Source: an uncultured Coriobacteriaceae bacterium (lineage in GTDB: Bacteria; Actinomycetota; Coriobacteriia; Coriobacteriales; QAMH01). Taken from it: a stretch of DNA of 13,189 bases. Position 1 is the first letter of the stretch. Every line of letters begins with the position of its first letter. Below, piece after piece: positions 7,319 through 13,189 of this stretch. A program made the position numbers and the translations under genes. The notes below the pieces were generated by a model that had not been told where the DNA came from, made no database searches, and worked only from the letters and a program-made list of their open reading frames with translations. The stretch covers positions 1-13,189 of the forward strand of contig CACZSV010000036.1 in assembly GCA_902783925.1 (NCBI GenBank), written 5' to 3'.

Positions 7319-7332
7319 ATGACAAATGTCAT
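7319..7332. promoter_or_regulatory. ATGACA-AA-TGTCAT palindrome, candidate response-regulator operator
   Basis: A perfect 6+6 inverted repeat, ATGACA/TGTCAT with a 2-base centre, lies 84-97 bases upstream of the ATPase start and about 67 bases before the predicted transcription start. NarL/LuxR-type dimers commonly bind short inverted repeats of this size, and the operon encodes such a regulator. The site is seen; the binding is inferred. Confidence 0.45.
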
Positions 7333-7339
7333 GAGTTGC

Positions 7340-7375
7340 AAAAAACAGAGGCACGCCCTCGACCGAGGGCGTGCC
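7340..7375 (-). terminator. Strong intrinsic terminator of the XRE/zinc-ribbon gene
   Basis: A perfect GC-rich stem, GGCACGCCCTCG (7350-7361) against CGAGGGCGTGCC (7364-7375), is followed on the minus strand by a six-T run (7340-7345). It lies 27 bases after the stop of the regulator gene and insulates it from the ABC/TCS operon downstream. Confidence 0.9.
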
Positions 7376-7401
7376 CCAAGACGGAGACGCTTGATCTACT
7401 A

Positions 7402-7860
7402 CTATTTCTCTTCTTCTTTCCAGCGTTTGAGAGTGGGAAGCATGGCGCCCATAAAGGAGACGGCTTCGTCGAGAGTAACGCCGGTTGCCTGAACAAGATA
7501 CGGCGCTGACTTCTCGATGACGTCGTCCATAGTCGCGCTTGCAAACTCGCCCTGGTCATAGCACCACTTGCAATAATTGGGGTTCTCGGTGCCATCCGCA
7601 TCGGCGCCCTTGGGCATGTTCGGAACAGAGAACGGGGTGCCGCAGCACTGGCATGCGGGCTCCTCCGGCAGGTCCAATACGCGCATGATGGGCACATCAA
7701 GCGCAATCGCGATAAGCTTCGCCATGTCGATGTTCGGCGTCGTCTCGCCGTTTTCCCAGCGACTCACCGCCTGACGCGTAACATAGAGTTTCTTGGCGAG
7801 ATCGCCCTGCGTCATGTTGCGTTCTTTGCGAAGCTGGGGGAGCACGTCGTTGATTGCCAT
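7402..7860 (-). CDS. XRE-family regulator with C-terminal zinc ribbon
   Basis: A 152-residue protein of two parts. Residues about 4-60 are a clear XRE helix-turn-helix (LPQLRKERNMTQGDLAKKL, then VTRQAVSRWENGETTPNID). Residues about 68-105 contain CQCCGTPF and YCKWCYDQGEF; these two Cys pairs match the putative zinc-ribbon domain (Zn_ribbon_2 type) common in small Gram-positive regulators. The remaining helical tail (about 108-152) is the extension usually found with that ribbon. I chose the ATG at 7860 because AAAGGA is six bases upstream; the in-frame ATG at 7875 has no comparable site. It has its own promoter (7896-7924) and a strong terminator, so it is monocistronic. The regulon is unknown; it may sense metal or redox state through the Cys residues. 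Next to two efflux systems, a role in their control is possible but unproven. Confidence 0.88.
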   Translation of the reverse strand: MAINDVLPQLRKERNMTQGDLAKKLYVTRQAVSRWENGETTPNIDMAKLIAIALDVPIMRVLDLPEEPACQCCGTPFSVPNMPKGADADGTENPNYCKWCYDQGEFASATMDDVIEKSAPYLVQATGVTLDEAVSFMGAMLPTLKRWKEEEK

Positions 7861-7895
7861 TGTCGTTCCTTTCATCCGGTTTATTTGTCAATCCA

Positions 7896-7924
7896 ATTAT
7901 TAATAACGACCATTTGGCTGTCGA
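7896..7924 (-). promoter_or_regulatory. Promoter of the XRE/zinc-ribbon gene
   Basis: Minus-strand TCGACA (7919-7924) and AATAAT (7896-7901), each 5 of 6 consensus bases, are spaced by exactly 17. Transcription would start near 7889, giving a leader of about 30 bases. Confidence 0.55.
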
Positions 7925-7959
7925 GAAACAAGCTGTTGCATACCATCTAAACAGAGCGA

Positions 7960-7986
7960 TGTCATACTATCGACCTGCATATGACA
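7960..7986. repeat. Spaced inverted repeat TGTCATA/TATGACA
   Basis: TGTCATA (7960-7966) and TATGACA (7980-7986) form a perfect 7-base inverted repeat with 13 bases between, arm centres 20 bases apart. It lies between the end of the MFS gene and the regulator promoter, near -84 of the latter. The arms contain the same hexamer as the 7319-7332 palindrome. It could be an operator or a weak transcript-end hairpin; no clear T run follows. Confidence 0.3.
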
Positions 7987-8003
7987 ATCGAAGCCAGAGC
8001 ATC

Positions 8004-9326
8004 TTATACGGCGGGATCGCAAGCAGCAGGTTCGGCAATTGCCTGCTCGACAGTTGACTGCTCGGCACTCTTGGCATCAAGTTTCGATACGTTCTTCGAG
8101 CAGACAAGTGTCACGCCAAGAAGAACAATGAAGACGCCATCGATGCAGAAGAACAGCGGCGTGCCCGTGATCTCGGCGATAACGCCGCCCAGCGCCGTGC
8201 CGGCGGGGATGGCCAGGCCTGTCATCGCGGAGAACAGACCCATGACACGACCGAGCTTCTCGTCTGGGACGTTCTTTTGCAGAAGGGTCATGACCGGAGC
8301 GTTGAACCATGCGCATGCAATAGCAAGCACGCCGATGCACGCGACGAAAGCCCAGAAGCCGTCTTTGGGAATCAAGCCCGAAATCGTCGCACCGCCACCG
8401 ACCACGAAAGCCGCCACGACAATGACGCGCGTGAGTTTGCGCTGAGGGTTCACCGCCATGAGGATCAGCGCGCCCACAAGCAAACCCGCTCCCATGACAG
8501 CCGCCAGCAGCGATGCCGCAAAACCATCACCCCCGAAATGGCTGTGCACCATAAGGGGCAGAAGCGAATCAATCGGGGCATACGCCATCATGCCGAGCGA
8601 CACACCGATAACGAGCACGAGCAATCCGCGCTGACCGGCCAGCGCCGACGCGCCCTCCTTGAGGCTCGCCCATGCCCCGGCCCCTTCCTGCGCACCATGA
8701 TCGCGCGGAATCTTGGCGAGTAACATCGTGAGCGCAGCACACGCCGCCCCGATACAACCGAGGAAGACCGTCGCCTGCAGTCCGAAGCTCGCATAGAGCA
8801 GGATGCCGAGCGCAGGACCGGCAATCATCGAGATGCTGCCCAGCAAAGTGTCCATGCTATTGATGCACATCAGATGACGTGCGGGAACCAGCAGCGGCAT
8901 AGTCGCATTGAATGCAGGCGTGCGAAAGCCGGACATGAAGCCGAATGCGGCGCAATACACAGCCACGGCAGCAAAGCTCGGGCCGGCAAATGAAATCCAG
9001 ACAGTCAGTCCCAGACTGCAAAGTGCCATGAGCGAATCGCAAGCGATGATAATCGCCTTGCGATTGAGCTTGTCGGCGAGCACGCCGCCAAACGGCGAGA
9101 GCAGGCCCATGGGCAGAAACGCCAGCACGTACAAAAACGCGAGGCTTAACGGGGAGCCCGTGGTTTCCGTCGCGTACCAAATACCCGAATAGCTGGCCGC
9201 ATTGCCGGCGAACATCGAGATGGCGTATCCGCCCCAAATCAGGGTTACGCGCCCGAGCCAGCCAGAAGGCAGCTCGTGGCCGTCTGCAGTGCAGTTCAGT
9301 TCATTTGTTGATACCTCTTCGTTCAT
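8004..9326 (-). CDS. MFS multidrug/macrolide-type efflux transporter
   Basis: Twelve-helix major facilitator protein of 440 residues. It most resembles the MFS_3/MefA-like drug exporters that use proton antiport. The loop 2-3 signature motif A is visible as FGGVLADKLNRK (79-90), and helix 5 has the GPALG (170-174) pattern common in exporters. A cytoplasmic loop of about 25 residues (205-230) separates the halves. The N-terminus (1-22) and the tail after residue 410 (SKLDAKSAEQSTVEQAIAEP) are polar and not conserved. The ATG at 9326 has AAAGGA nine bases upstream. I see no promoter directly before it, so it is probably read from the promoter at 9970-9999 through the pseudogene. The substrate is unknown. 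Confidence 0.9.
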   Translation of the reverse strand: MNEEVSTNELNCTADGHELPSGWLGRVTLIWGGYAISMFAGNAASYSGIWYATETTGSPLSLAFLYVLAFLPMGLLSPFGGVLADKLNRKAIIIACDSLMALCSLGLTVWISFAGPSFAAVAVYCAAFGFMSGFRTPAFNATMPLLVPARHLMCINSMDTLLGSISMIAGPALGILLYASFGLQATVFLGCIGAACAALTMLLAKIPRDHGAQEGAGAWASLKEGASALAGQRGLLVLVIGVSLGMMAYAPIDSLLPLMVHSHFGGDGFAASLLAAVMGAGLLVGALILMAVNPQRKLTRVIVVAAFVVGGGATISGLIPKDGFWAFVACIGVLAIACAWFNAPVMTLLQKNVPDEKLGRVMGLFSAMTGLAIPAGTALGGVIAEITGTPLFFCIDGVFIVLLGVTLVCSKNVSKLDAKSAEQSTVEQAIAEPAACDPAV

Positions 9327-9362
9327 GAGGAGAATTCCTTTCTTGCGGATGCAGCGGACAAG

Positions 9363-9899
9363 CTACCGCTCCGCCCCTTGTATAGCCCATACCAAGCATG
9401 CGCTGCGAACAGGCGGCGCATTCGTGAGCAGACTCATCCCTGCCACGATAATTGTCACAGGGTGGCGAATACTGCCGCACCACGACCCTGCAAACCAGCA
9501 GTGCGCACCAATCACAAGGCCTGCGATGAGGAGTGCAAACCCGATAAGAATTGGAATACATCCGACCACCCCGCTGAAAAGGCAGCCTGCAATCACCGCA
9601 ACGCAGCAGAAGGCCAATCCGATAAAGAGCGATATCAGGACGCTAATGTTGCGCTTGACCGGGATGGACTCGTCCGTCCAGTTCAAATTGGCATGACGTA
9701 GGTCAATTATCAATCCCACACTCGCATGGAACCACGCATACAGCACCGTCGCGACGCAGACGAGCAGAGCGTGGTGGTCTTGCCCGCACCGTTGGGTCCG
9801 ATGAAGCCGCAGATCTCGCCCGGTGCGACATGCAGCGTAAGGGTCGTCAACAACTCTCTTGTTTCCATATATCTTTGTCAGATGCTCGATACGCAGCAT
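9363..9899 (-). pseudogene. Decayed ABC transporter: ATPase N-terminus joined to permease C-terminus
   Basis: The locus starts like a normal ABC ATPase at the ATG at 9899 (SD GGGGGAG): MLRIEHLTKIYGNKRVVDD. At the C run (G run on the plus strand, 9841-9843) the frame shifts by one base; in the next frame the protein continues LTLHVAPGEICGFIG and then the Walker A GPNGAGKTTTL. ATPase similarity stops there (about 9767). In the original frame it turns directly into the end of a membrane protein: VLYAWFHASVGLIIDL, the LNWTDESIPVKRN segment typical of ABC-2 permeases, and two or three further helices. A second shift near 9500 would recover an ending GRGAAVFATL with stop at 9455-9457; in the open frame reading runs on to 9363. 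So a deletion removed most of the ATPase and the permease start, and point frameshifts followed. The open frame of about 178 residues cannot be a working ATPase. Confidence 0.8.
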
Positions 9900-9929
9900 A
9901 ATCGCTCCCCCTTCTTGCCGAGCCATAAT

Positions 9930-9958
9930 GTGTTGCATCTGTTATGCAACACTTGTTG
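9930..9958. promoter_or_regulatory. Nested dyad operator GTGTTGCAT/ATGCAACAC
   Basis: GTGTTGCAT (9930-9938) and ATGCAACAC (9944-9952) are a perfect 9-base inverted repeat around five bases. Overlapping it, CAACA-CT-TGTTG (9947-9958) is a second dyad. A third copy of GCAACAC lies at 9983-9989, inside the promoter spacer. With transcription starting near 9963, the dyads cover about +5 to +33, a classic repressor position. The style fits a TetR-, MarR- or GntR-type repressor, but no such gene is in the window. Confidence 0.6.
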
Positions 9959-9969
9959 TGTTTTGGGGT

Positions 9970-9999
9970 ATGCTAGTCTCTGGCAACACAGCTTGTCAA
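9970..9999 (-). promoter_or_regulatory. Promoter of the ABC pseudogene and probably the MFS gene
   Basis: A perfect -35 TTGACA (9994-9999) and a -10 TAGCAT (9970-9975) on the minus strand, spaced by 18. It is the strongest promoter in the window by consensus, followed at once by the dyad operator, and reads into the pseudogene and then the MFS transporter. Confidence 0.65.
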
Positions 10000-10133
10000 G
10001 AAATGTATTAAAGGTTTTTGAGATTATTTGCGGTATGAGGCTTCTGAGCGTTGTTGTACAGTGAACGGGTTCATTCAGCATTGACTTAAAACGGCGTCAC
10101 GTGCGCCAGCGCATTACGGAGGATGAAAGGCTA
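10000..10133 (+). other. Leader region of the BceR-like gene, with a small palindrome
   Basis: No gene is visible in this part of the divergent intergenic region. TGAAC-GG-GTTCA (10062-10073) is a perfect 5+5 inverted repeat about 60 bases before the response-regulator start and might be an operator. No convincing plus-strand promoter is present; TATTAA at 10006-10011 is only a weak -10 candidate. The GGAGG at 10118-10122 lies 11 bases from the ATG, and AAAGG lies three bases from it. Confidence 0.3.
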
Positions 10134-10799
10134 ATGAACAGGATATTCATCATCGAGGACGACGAGGCGCTTCGCAGGGAGCTCGTTTGCGTGCTCGAGT
10201 TGGATGCATACGAAACGCAATGCTGCACCGAATTCGCAAACGGAGCACAAGAGGCGCTTTCCTCGAATGCCGATACCGTCATTCTCGACCTGACTCTTCC
10301 CGGGATCAACGGCCTAAACATCTGCCGCAGCATACGTGAGTCGAGCGATGTGCCCATCTTGATTCTCACCTCGTCCGATGCGGAATTCGATGAGGTCATG
10401 GGCATGAAGCTCGGTGCGGACGACTATCTTTTGAAACCGTACCGTCCCGCCGTGCTTCTAGCGCATGTTGCCCGCTTGCTGCAACGCGCCGATAACTCGA
10501 ACGTCGCGCAAATCGAACATGCGGGCATTTCGCTCGATATCGCTCGCTCGGTGGCTTCTTTCGGCAAAAACGAAGTTAGCCTCTCGCGCAACGAGGCTTG
10601 CATTCTGTCTGCGCTCATCCGGGCACGAGGCGGCATCGTCTCGAGACAGAACCTCATGCAGGAGCTTTGGGAGACCGACCAGTTCGTGGACGACAACACG
10701 CTGACCGTCAACGTGAACCGTCTGCGAAAGGTACTCGAAAGAGCGGGGGCGCCAGATAACGTGCTCAAGACTCATCGTGGACGAGGATACTCGCTGTGA
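10134..10799 (+). CDS. OmpR-family response regulator (BceR-like)
   Basis: Response regulator of 221 residues. The receiver domain (about 1-115) shows IIEDDEALRRE with acidic residues 8-10, phospho-acceptor Asp52 in VILDLTLPGINGL, Thr79 in LILTSSD and Lys101 in YLLKPYRP. A winged-helix DNA-binding domain fills about 125-221, ending DDNTLTVNVNRLRKVLE and KTHRGRGYSL, the pattern of BceR/GraR-type regulators. I chose the ATG at 10134 because MNRIFIIEDD is the normal receiver start; a longer frame from GTG at 10101 adds residues without similarity. It overlaps the kinase gene by four bases (GTGA) and stands first in a plus-strand operon-like row with kinase, ATPase and FtsX-like permease. A GCGTAAG direct repeat before the ATPase gene is a likely binding site. 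Confidence 0.94.
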   Translation: MNRIFIIEDDEALRRELVCVLELDAYETQCCTEFANGAQEALSSNADTVILDLTLPGINGLNICRSIRESSDVPILILTSSDAEFDEVMGMKLGADDYLLKPYRPAVLLAHVARLLQRADNSNVAQIEHAGISLDIARSVASFGKNEVSLSRNEACILSALIRARGGIVSRQNLMQELWETDQFVDDNTLTVNVNRLRKVLERAGAPDNVLKTHRGRGYSL

Positions 10800-11845
10800 G
10801 CCTGCTCGATTACACAAAGTCAAAGGCAAGCGTGCTGATCATCGCCGCATGTAGTATTGCCTTCACCTGCGTTGTTGCCACGGTATGCGGATGCCCTACG
10901 GATGCGGTCATACTCATCGCGGCGGCCCTCGTCTGCTGCTTGATGTGCTGCGGGGCTGTTGATTTCCTTCGTTCGCAACGTTTCTACAACGAAGCTCGCG
11001 ATCTTGCCGAAAAGCTCGAGCACCCCTACCAGATGCATTCGCTCATGAGCAAACCGCTTTCCCCCGATCACGCCATCGTCTACGATGCCCTCAAGACCAT
11101 GGGATCCGTCTCCGCAGAAGAAGTTGCACAGGCAAATGCCAAAGCAGACGAGCATCGGGAATTTGTCGAGGGCTGGGTGCACGGCGTAAAGGCGCCCTTG
11201 GCTTCGTGCGGGCTCATTGCGGAGCGCGTCGCGGAACCCGAGCGTTCCCAACTCAATTCCGAGCTCGACAGAATTGGGAGGAAGGTCGATGCGGCACTCT
11301 GGTACGCGCGATCCGATTGCGCCACCCGTGATTATGCGATACACGAGGTCGAGCTCGCCGAGATCCCGCGCAAGGTATGCAGGGAAAACGCCCGTTTTCT
11401 CATCGAGCAGGGCTGCACCCCCATCATCGACATCGATCCCCGCATCAAGGTGTTCACGGATATCAAGCAAGCGACGTTCATCGTCACGCAGCTCGCGGAA
11501 AACGCTGCCAAATATGGCGCGCGCAGCCTGAAGTTCACTGCCGAAAAGGCAGACCCCGATGCGGGGATAAAGCAGGTTGTCTTGCGCGTCGAGGACGACG
11601 GGCGCGGTATCCCAGCGGCAGACGTCAACCGCGTCTTCGAACGTGGTTTCACGGGCGAACGCGGACGCGAGAAAACAGCGTCGACAGGGATGGGGCTGTA
11701 TTTAGCGGCCCGCCTCTGCGAGCAGCTCGGCCTCGGACTTTCCATTAGCTCGATTGATGGAAAAGGAACATGCGCGACCTTGACTTTCCCACTCGACGAA
11801 CGAAGCTTCGATATCCAAAGTGACAAAAGCGTAAGGTTGGCGTAA
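10796..11845 (+). CDS. Intramembrane-sensing histidine kinase (BceS-like)
   Basis: Kinase of 349 residues starting at a GTG that overlaps the regulator's TGA. Two membrane helices (about 11-31 and 37-55) are joined by a very short external loop (CGCPTDA), the hallmark of intramembrane-sensing kinases that receive their signal from a BceAB transporter rather than directly. The H box is EFVEGWVHGVKAPLAS with His129. The ATPase domain shows the N box QLAENAAKY (Asn236), G1 DDGRGIP at 267-273, F box FERGFTG at 281-287 and G2 STGMGLYL at 296-303. The protein ends with a short polar tail after FPLDERS. Family and partner are clear from neighbours on both sides; the inducing antibiotic is unknown. 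Confidence 0.94.
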   Translation: MSLLDYTKSKASVLIIAACSIAFTCVVATVCGCPTDAVILIAAALVCCLMCCGAVDFLRSQRFYNEARDLAEKLEHPYQMHSLMSKPLSPDHAIVYDALKTMGSVSAEEVAQANAKADEHREFVEGWVHGVKAPLASCGLIAERVAEPERSQLNSELDRIGRKVDAALWYARSDCATRDYAIHEVELAEIPRKVCRENARFLIEQGCTPIIDIDPRIKVFTDIKQATFIVTQLAENAAKYGARSLKFTAEKADPDAGIKQVVLRVEDDGRGIPAADVNRVFERGFTGERGREKTASTGMGLYLAARLCEQLGLGLSISSIDGKGTCATLTFPLDERSFDIQSDKSVRLA

Positions 11846-11846
11846 G
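11829..11846 (+). promoter_or_regulatory. GCGTAAG direct repeat, candidate BceR-like binding site
   Basis: GCGTAAG occurs at 11829-11835 and 11840-11846, 11 bases apart start to start, overlapping the end of the kinase gene. OmpR-family dimers typically bind head-to-tail direct repeats of about one helical turn. A TAGCAT -10 candidate lies at 11879-11884 with no matching -35, fitting an activator-dependent promoter. Confidence 0.45.
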
Positions 11847-11871
11847 CAGAATCGATGGTACGGCGAAGTGC

Positions 11872-11911
11872 GTCTTTCTAGCATGAAAGCATATTCGAAT
11901 GCCAGAAAGAC
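11872..11911 (+). promoter_or_regulatory. Leader hairpin directly before the BceA-like ribosome-binding site
   Basis: GTCTTTCT (11872-11879) pairs perfectly with AGAAAGAC (11904-11911); inside it, GCAT (11881-11884) pairs with ATGC (11899-11902) after a single A/C mismatch. AAGGAG follows at once (11912-11917). It could be an RNA element shaping ATPase translation after the kinase gene, or a DNA operator, since it overlaps the TAGCAT -10 candidate. Confidence 0.4.
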
Positions 11912-11923
11912 AAGGAGAAAGAA

Positions 11924-12727
11924 ATGGATGAGAAGAAGGCTGTAACGGCAAGCGCCGGAACCTCTTCGGCATTGCTTGAGCTTTCGCATGTGGGCAAGGT
12001 CTACGGAGGCAAGGGTGTTGTCACGACAGCGCTCGATGACATCTCGCTGAACGTTCGTAAGGGCGAATTCGTTGCCATCATGGGCCCGTCCGGTTCAGGA
12101 AAATCCACCCTGCTCAACTGCATCGCCACAATCGATTCCGTCACGGGCGGCAATATCACGCTGGGCGGGCGCGTCATCACGCGCCTGCGCAGTGGGGAGC
12201 TGTCGAAGTTTCGTCGCGATGAACTCGGATTCATCTTTCAGGATTCCAACCTGCTCGACACCCTCACGGGTTTCGAGAACATCGCGCTGGCACTCACACT
12301 CAAAGGCGAGCGTCCGCGCAAGGTCGAACAGGCGGTGAGCGATCTCGCACGCAAACTGGGCATCGAGGAGGTGTTGCAGAAATATCCCCAGCAGATGTCC
12401 GGCGGACAGAGGCAGCGTATCGCAGCCGCTCGCGCGATTGTCGCAAGCCCGCAGCTCATCCTCGCCGACGAGCCCACGGGCGCACTCGACTCGAAGAGCT
12501 CAGCCGTGCTCCTCGAGGTGCTTGAGAGCATGAACACGAGTATGGGCGCCACCATCCTCATGGTCACCCACGACGCATTCGCCGCATCATACTCTTCGCG
12601 CACTGTATTCGTTCGTGACGGGCGCCTGTTTAACGACATCAATCGCGGCGATTGCCCGCGTGGCGACTACTACCAGCGTATTATGGAGGTCATGGCTTTC
12701 CTGGGCGGTGATCTCGATGCTCGCTAA
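11924..12727 (+). CDS. ABC transporter ATPase (BceA-like, MacB/LolD group)
   Basis: ATPase of 267 residues belonging with FtsX-type permeases. Motifs: Walker A GPSGSGKST at 54-62, Q-loop Gln106 in FIFQDSNLLDTLT, signature MSGGQRQR at 158-165, Walker B LILADEPT at 178-185, D-loop GALDSKSS and switch His216 in VTHDAFAASYSSR. The SNLLDTLTGFENI stretch and the tail with RDGRLFNDINRG are typical of BceA/peptide-antibiotic type ATPases. The N-terminal about 15 residues are an Ala/Ser/Thr-rich extension. AAGGAG lies seven bases from the ATG at 11924. The gene ends inside the start of the permease gene (11-base overlap). Together they form the target-protection or detoxification pump that also signals to the adjacent kinase. 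Confidence 0.95.
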   Translation: MDEKKAVTASAGTSSALLELSHVGKVYGGKGVVTTALDDISLNVRKGEFVAIMGPSGSGKSTLLNCIATIDSVTGGNITLGGRVITRLRSGELSKFRRDELGFIFQDSNLLDTLTGFENIALALTLKGERPRKVEQAVSDLARKLGIEEVLQKYPQQMSGGQRQRIAAARAIVASPQLILADEPTGALDSKSSAVLLEVLESMNTSMGATILMVTHDAFAASYSSRTVFVRDGRLFNDINRGDCPRGDYYQRIMEVMAFLGGDLDAR

Positions 12728-13189
12728 GCTGGCTTTTCGCAACGTTCGACGTGCAGGCCGTGACTACGCCATCTACTTCATCACTGTAGCCCTGGGCGTT
12801 GCGCTGTTCTACGCGTTCAACGCCATACACAGCCAGACGGTCCTCTTCGACGCGCTCTCTGCCGACAGCGCACGCATGATTGACCTGTTGACCATGCTCA
12901 TCGGCATGTTTTCCGTCGTGGTTGCGTGTGTACTCGGATTTCTGGTTGTTTACGCCAACCGCTTCCTCATTCGCCGGCGCCGTCGCGAATTCGGCACGTA
13001 CCTGCTACTGGGCATGAGCGCAGGCCGCGTAAGCCGCGTGCTGTTGTTCGAGACAGTGCTGGTCGGATTCGTATCGCTTGCCGTTGGTCTCGCACTCGGC
13101 ATCGCGGTGTCGCAGGGTCTATCATTTGCCACTGCAGCGCTGATGGGCACGACCATGACCAAGTACCAGTTCATTGTATCGACCGACGC
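12717..13189 (+). CDS. FtsX-like ABC permease (BceB-like), 3' end beyond window
   Basis: Only the first 157 codons are present; the frame is open to the right edge. It begins MLAKLAFRNVRRAGRDYAIYF, the usual start of BceB-type permeases, with helix 1 at about 18-36, then the first FtsX-like domain with helices at about 56-80 and 106-132 and the cytoplasmic RRRRREFGTYLLLGMSAGRV segment between. Full BceB proteins are about 650 residues with ten helices and a large extracellular domain after helix 7, so the rest should lie to the right. The ATG at 12717 sits inside the ATPase gene, overlapping it by 11 bases, which implies translational coupling. Confidence 0.92.
   Translation, partial: MLAKLAFRNVRRAGRDYAIYFITVALGVALFYAFNAIHSQTVLFDALSADSARMIDLLTMLIGMFSVVVACVLGFLVVYANRFLIRRRRREFGTYLLLGMSAGRVSRVLLFETVLVGFVSLAVGLALGIAVSQGLSFATAALMGTTMTKYQFIVSTD

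Noticed and set aside
7886..7891. Perfect minus-strand TTGACA before the XRE/zinc-ribbon gene
   Set aside because: It is under 30 bases from the start codon; a -10 at 17 bases would overlap the ribosome-binding site and no match is there.
9363..9938. An intact small membrane protein gene of 191 codons
   Set aside because: Its first residues lack a ribosome-binding site, and the sequence is a frameshifted ABC ATPase start joined to a permease end, so a pseudogene explains it better.
10082..10087. TTGACT as a -35 for the BceR-like gene
   Set aside because: No -10-like hexamer lies 15-19 bases downstream; the region there is GC-rich.

Overview
The window is a compact, moderately GC-rich bacterial chromosome segment. 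It uses GTG/TTG starts in places and has Gram-positive style Shine-Dalgarno sequences. The gene content (a helix-turn-helix/AlaA-type aminotransferase fusion, a BceRS-BceAB-like module, an Lnr-like ABC exporter with a NarL-type two-component system, and an XRE/zinc-ribbon regulator) suggests a Gram-positive gut actinobacterium, most likely of the class Coriobacteriia. That placement is inference from protein style, not proof.

Layout. Bases 1-9999 are almost entirely minus-strand. Reading in the direction of transcription (right to left), they hold: a strong promoter with a nested dyad operator (9930-9999); a decayed ATPase/permease ABC pseudogene (9363-9899); an MFS drug-efflux type transporter (8004-9326); an XRE/zinc-ribbon regulator with its own promoter and a strong terminator (7340-7924); a five-gene operon of ABC ATPase, two ABC-2 permeases, histidine kinase and LuxR/NarL response regulator (2191-7235); and an HTH-aminotransferase fusion followed by rnhA (89-2084). 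From 10134 to the right edge everything is plus-strand: an OmpR-family response regulator, a BceS-type intramembrane-sensing kinase, a BceA-like ATPase and the start of a BceB-like FtsX-family permease that runs off the window.

How the genes work together. Two independent sense-and-export systems lie side by side. The left one resembles the LnrJK-LnrLMN type (a DesK/NarL-type TCS with an ABC-2 exporter for membrane-active lipophilic compounds). The right one resembles the BceRS-BceAB type (peptide-antibiotic sensing and detoxification). Between them sit an MFS exporter and the remains of a third ABC exporter. The region looks like an envelope-stress and drug-defence cluster next to two housekeeping genes. 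The best regulatory signals are: repeated ATTGAACTT boxes across the core promoter of the HTH-aminotransferase gene; an ATGACA-AA-TGTCAT palindrome upstream of the Lnr-like operon; a GCAACAC/GTGTTGC dyad under the promoter of the dead ABC locus; and an 11-bp-spaced GCGTAAG direct repeat before the BceA-like gene. No intergenic stretch exceeds 300 bases; the longest is about 230 bases (9900-10133). I saw no rRNA, tRNA, CRISPR array, insertion sequence or phage gene.
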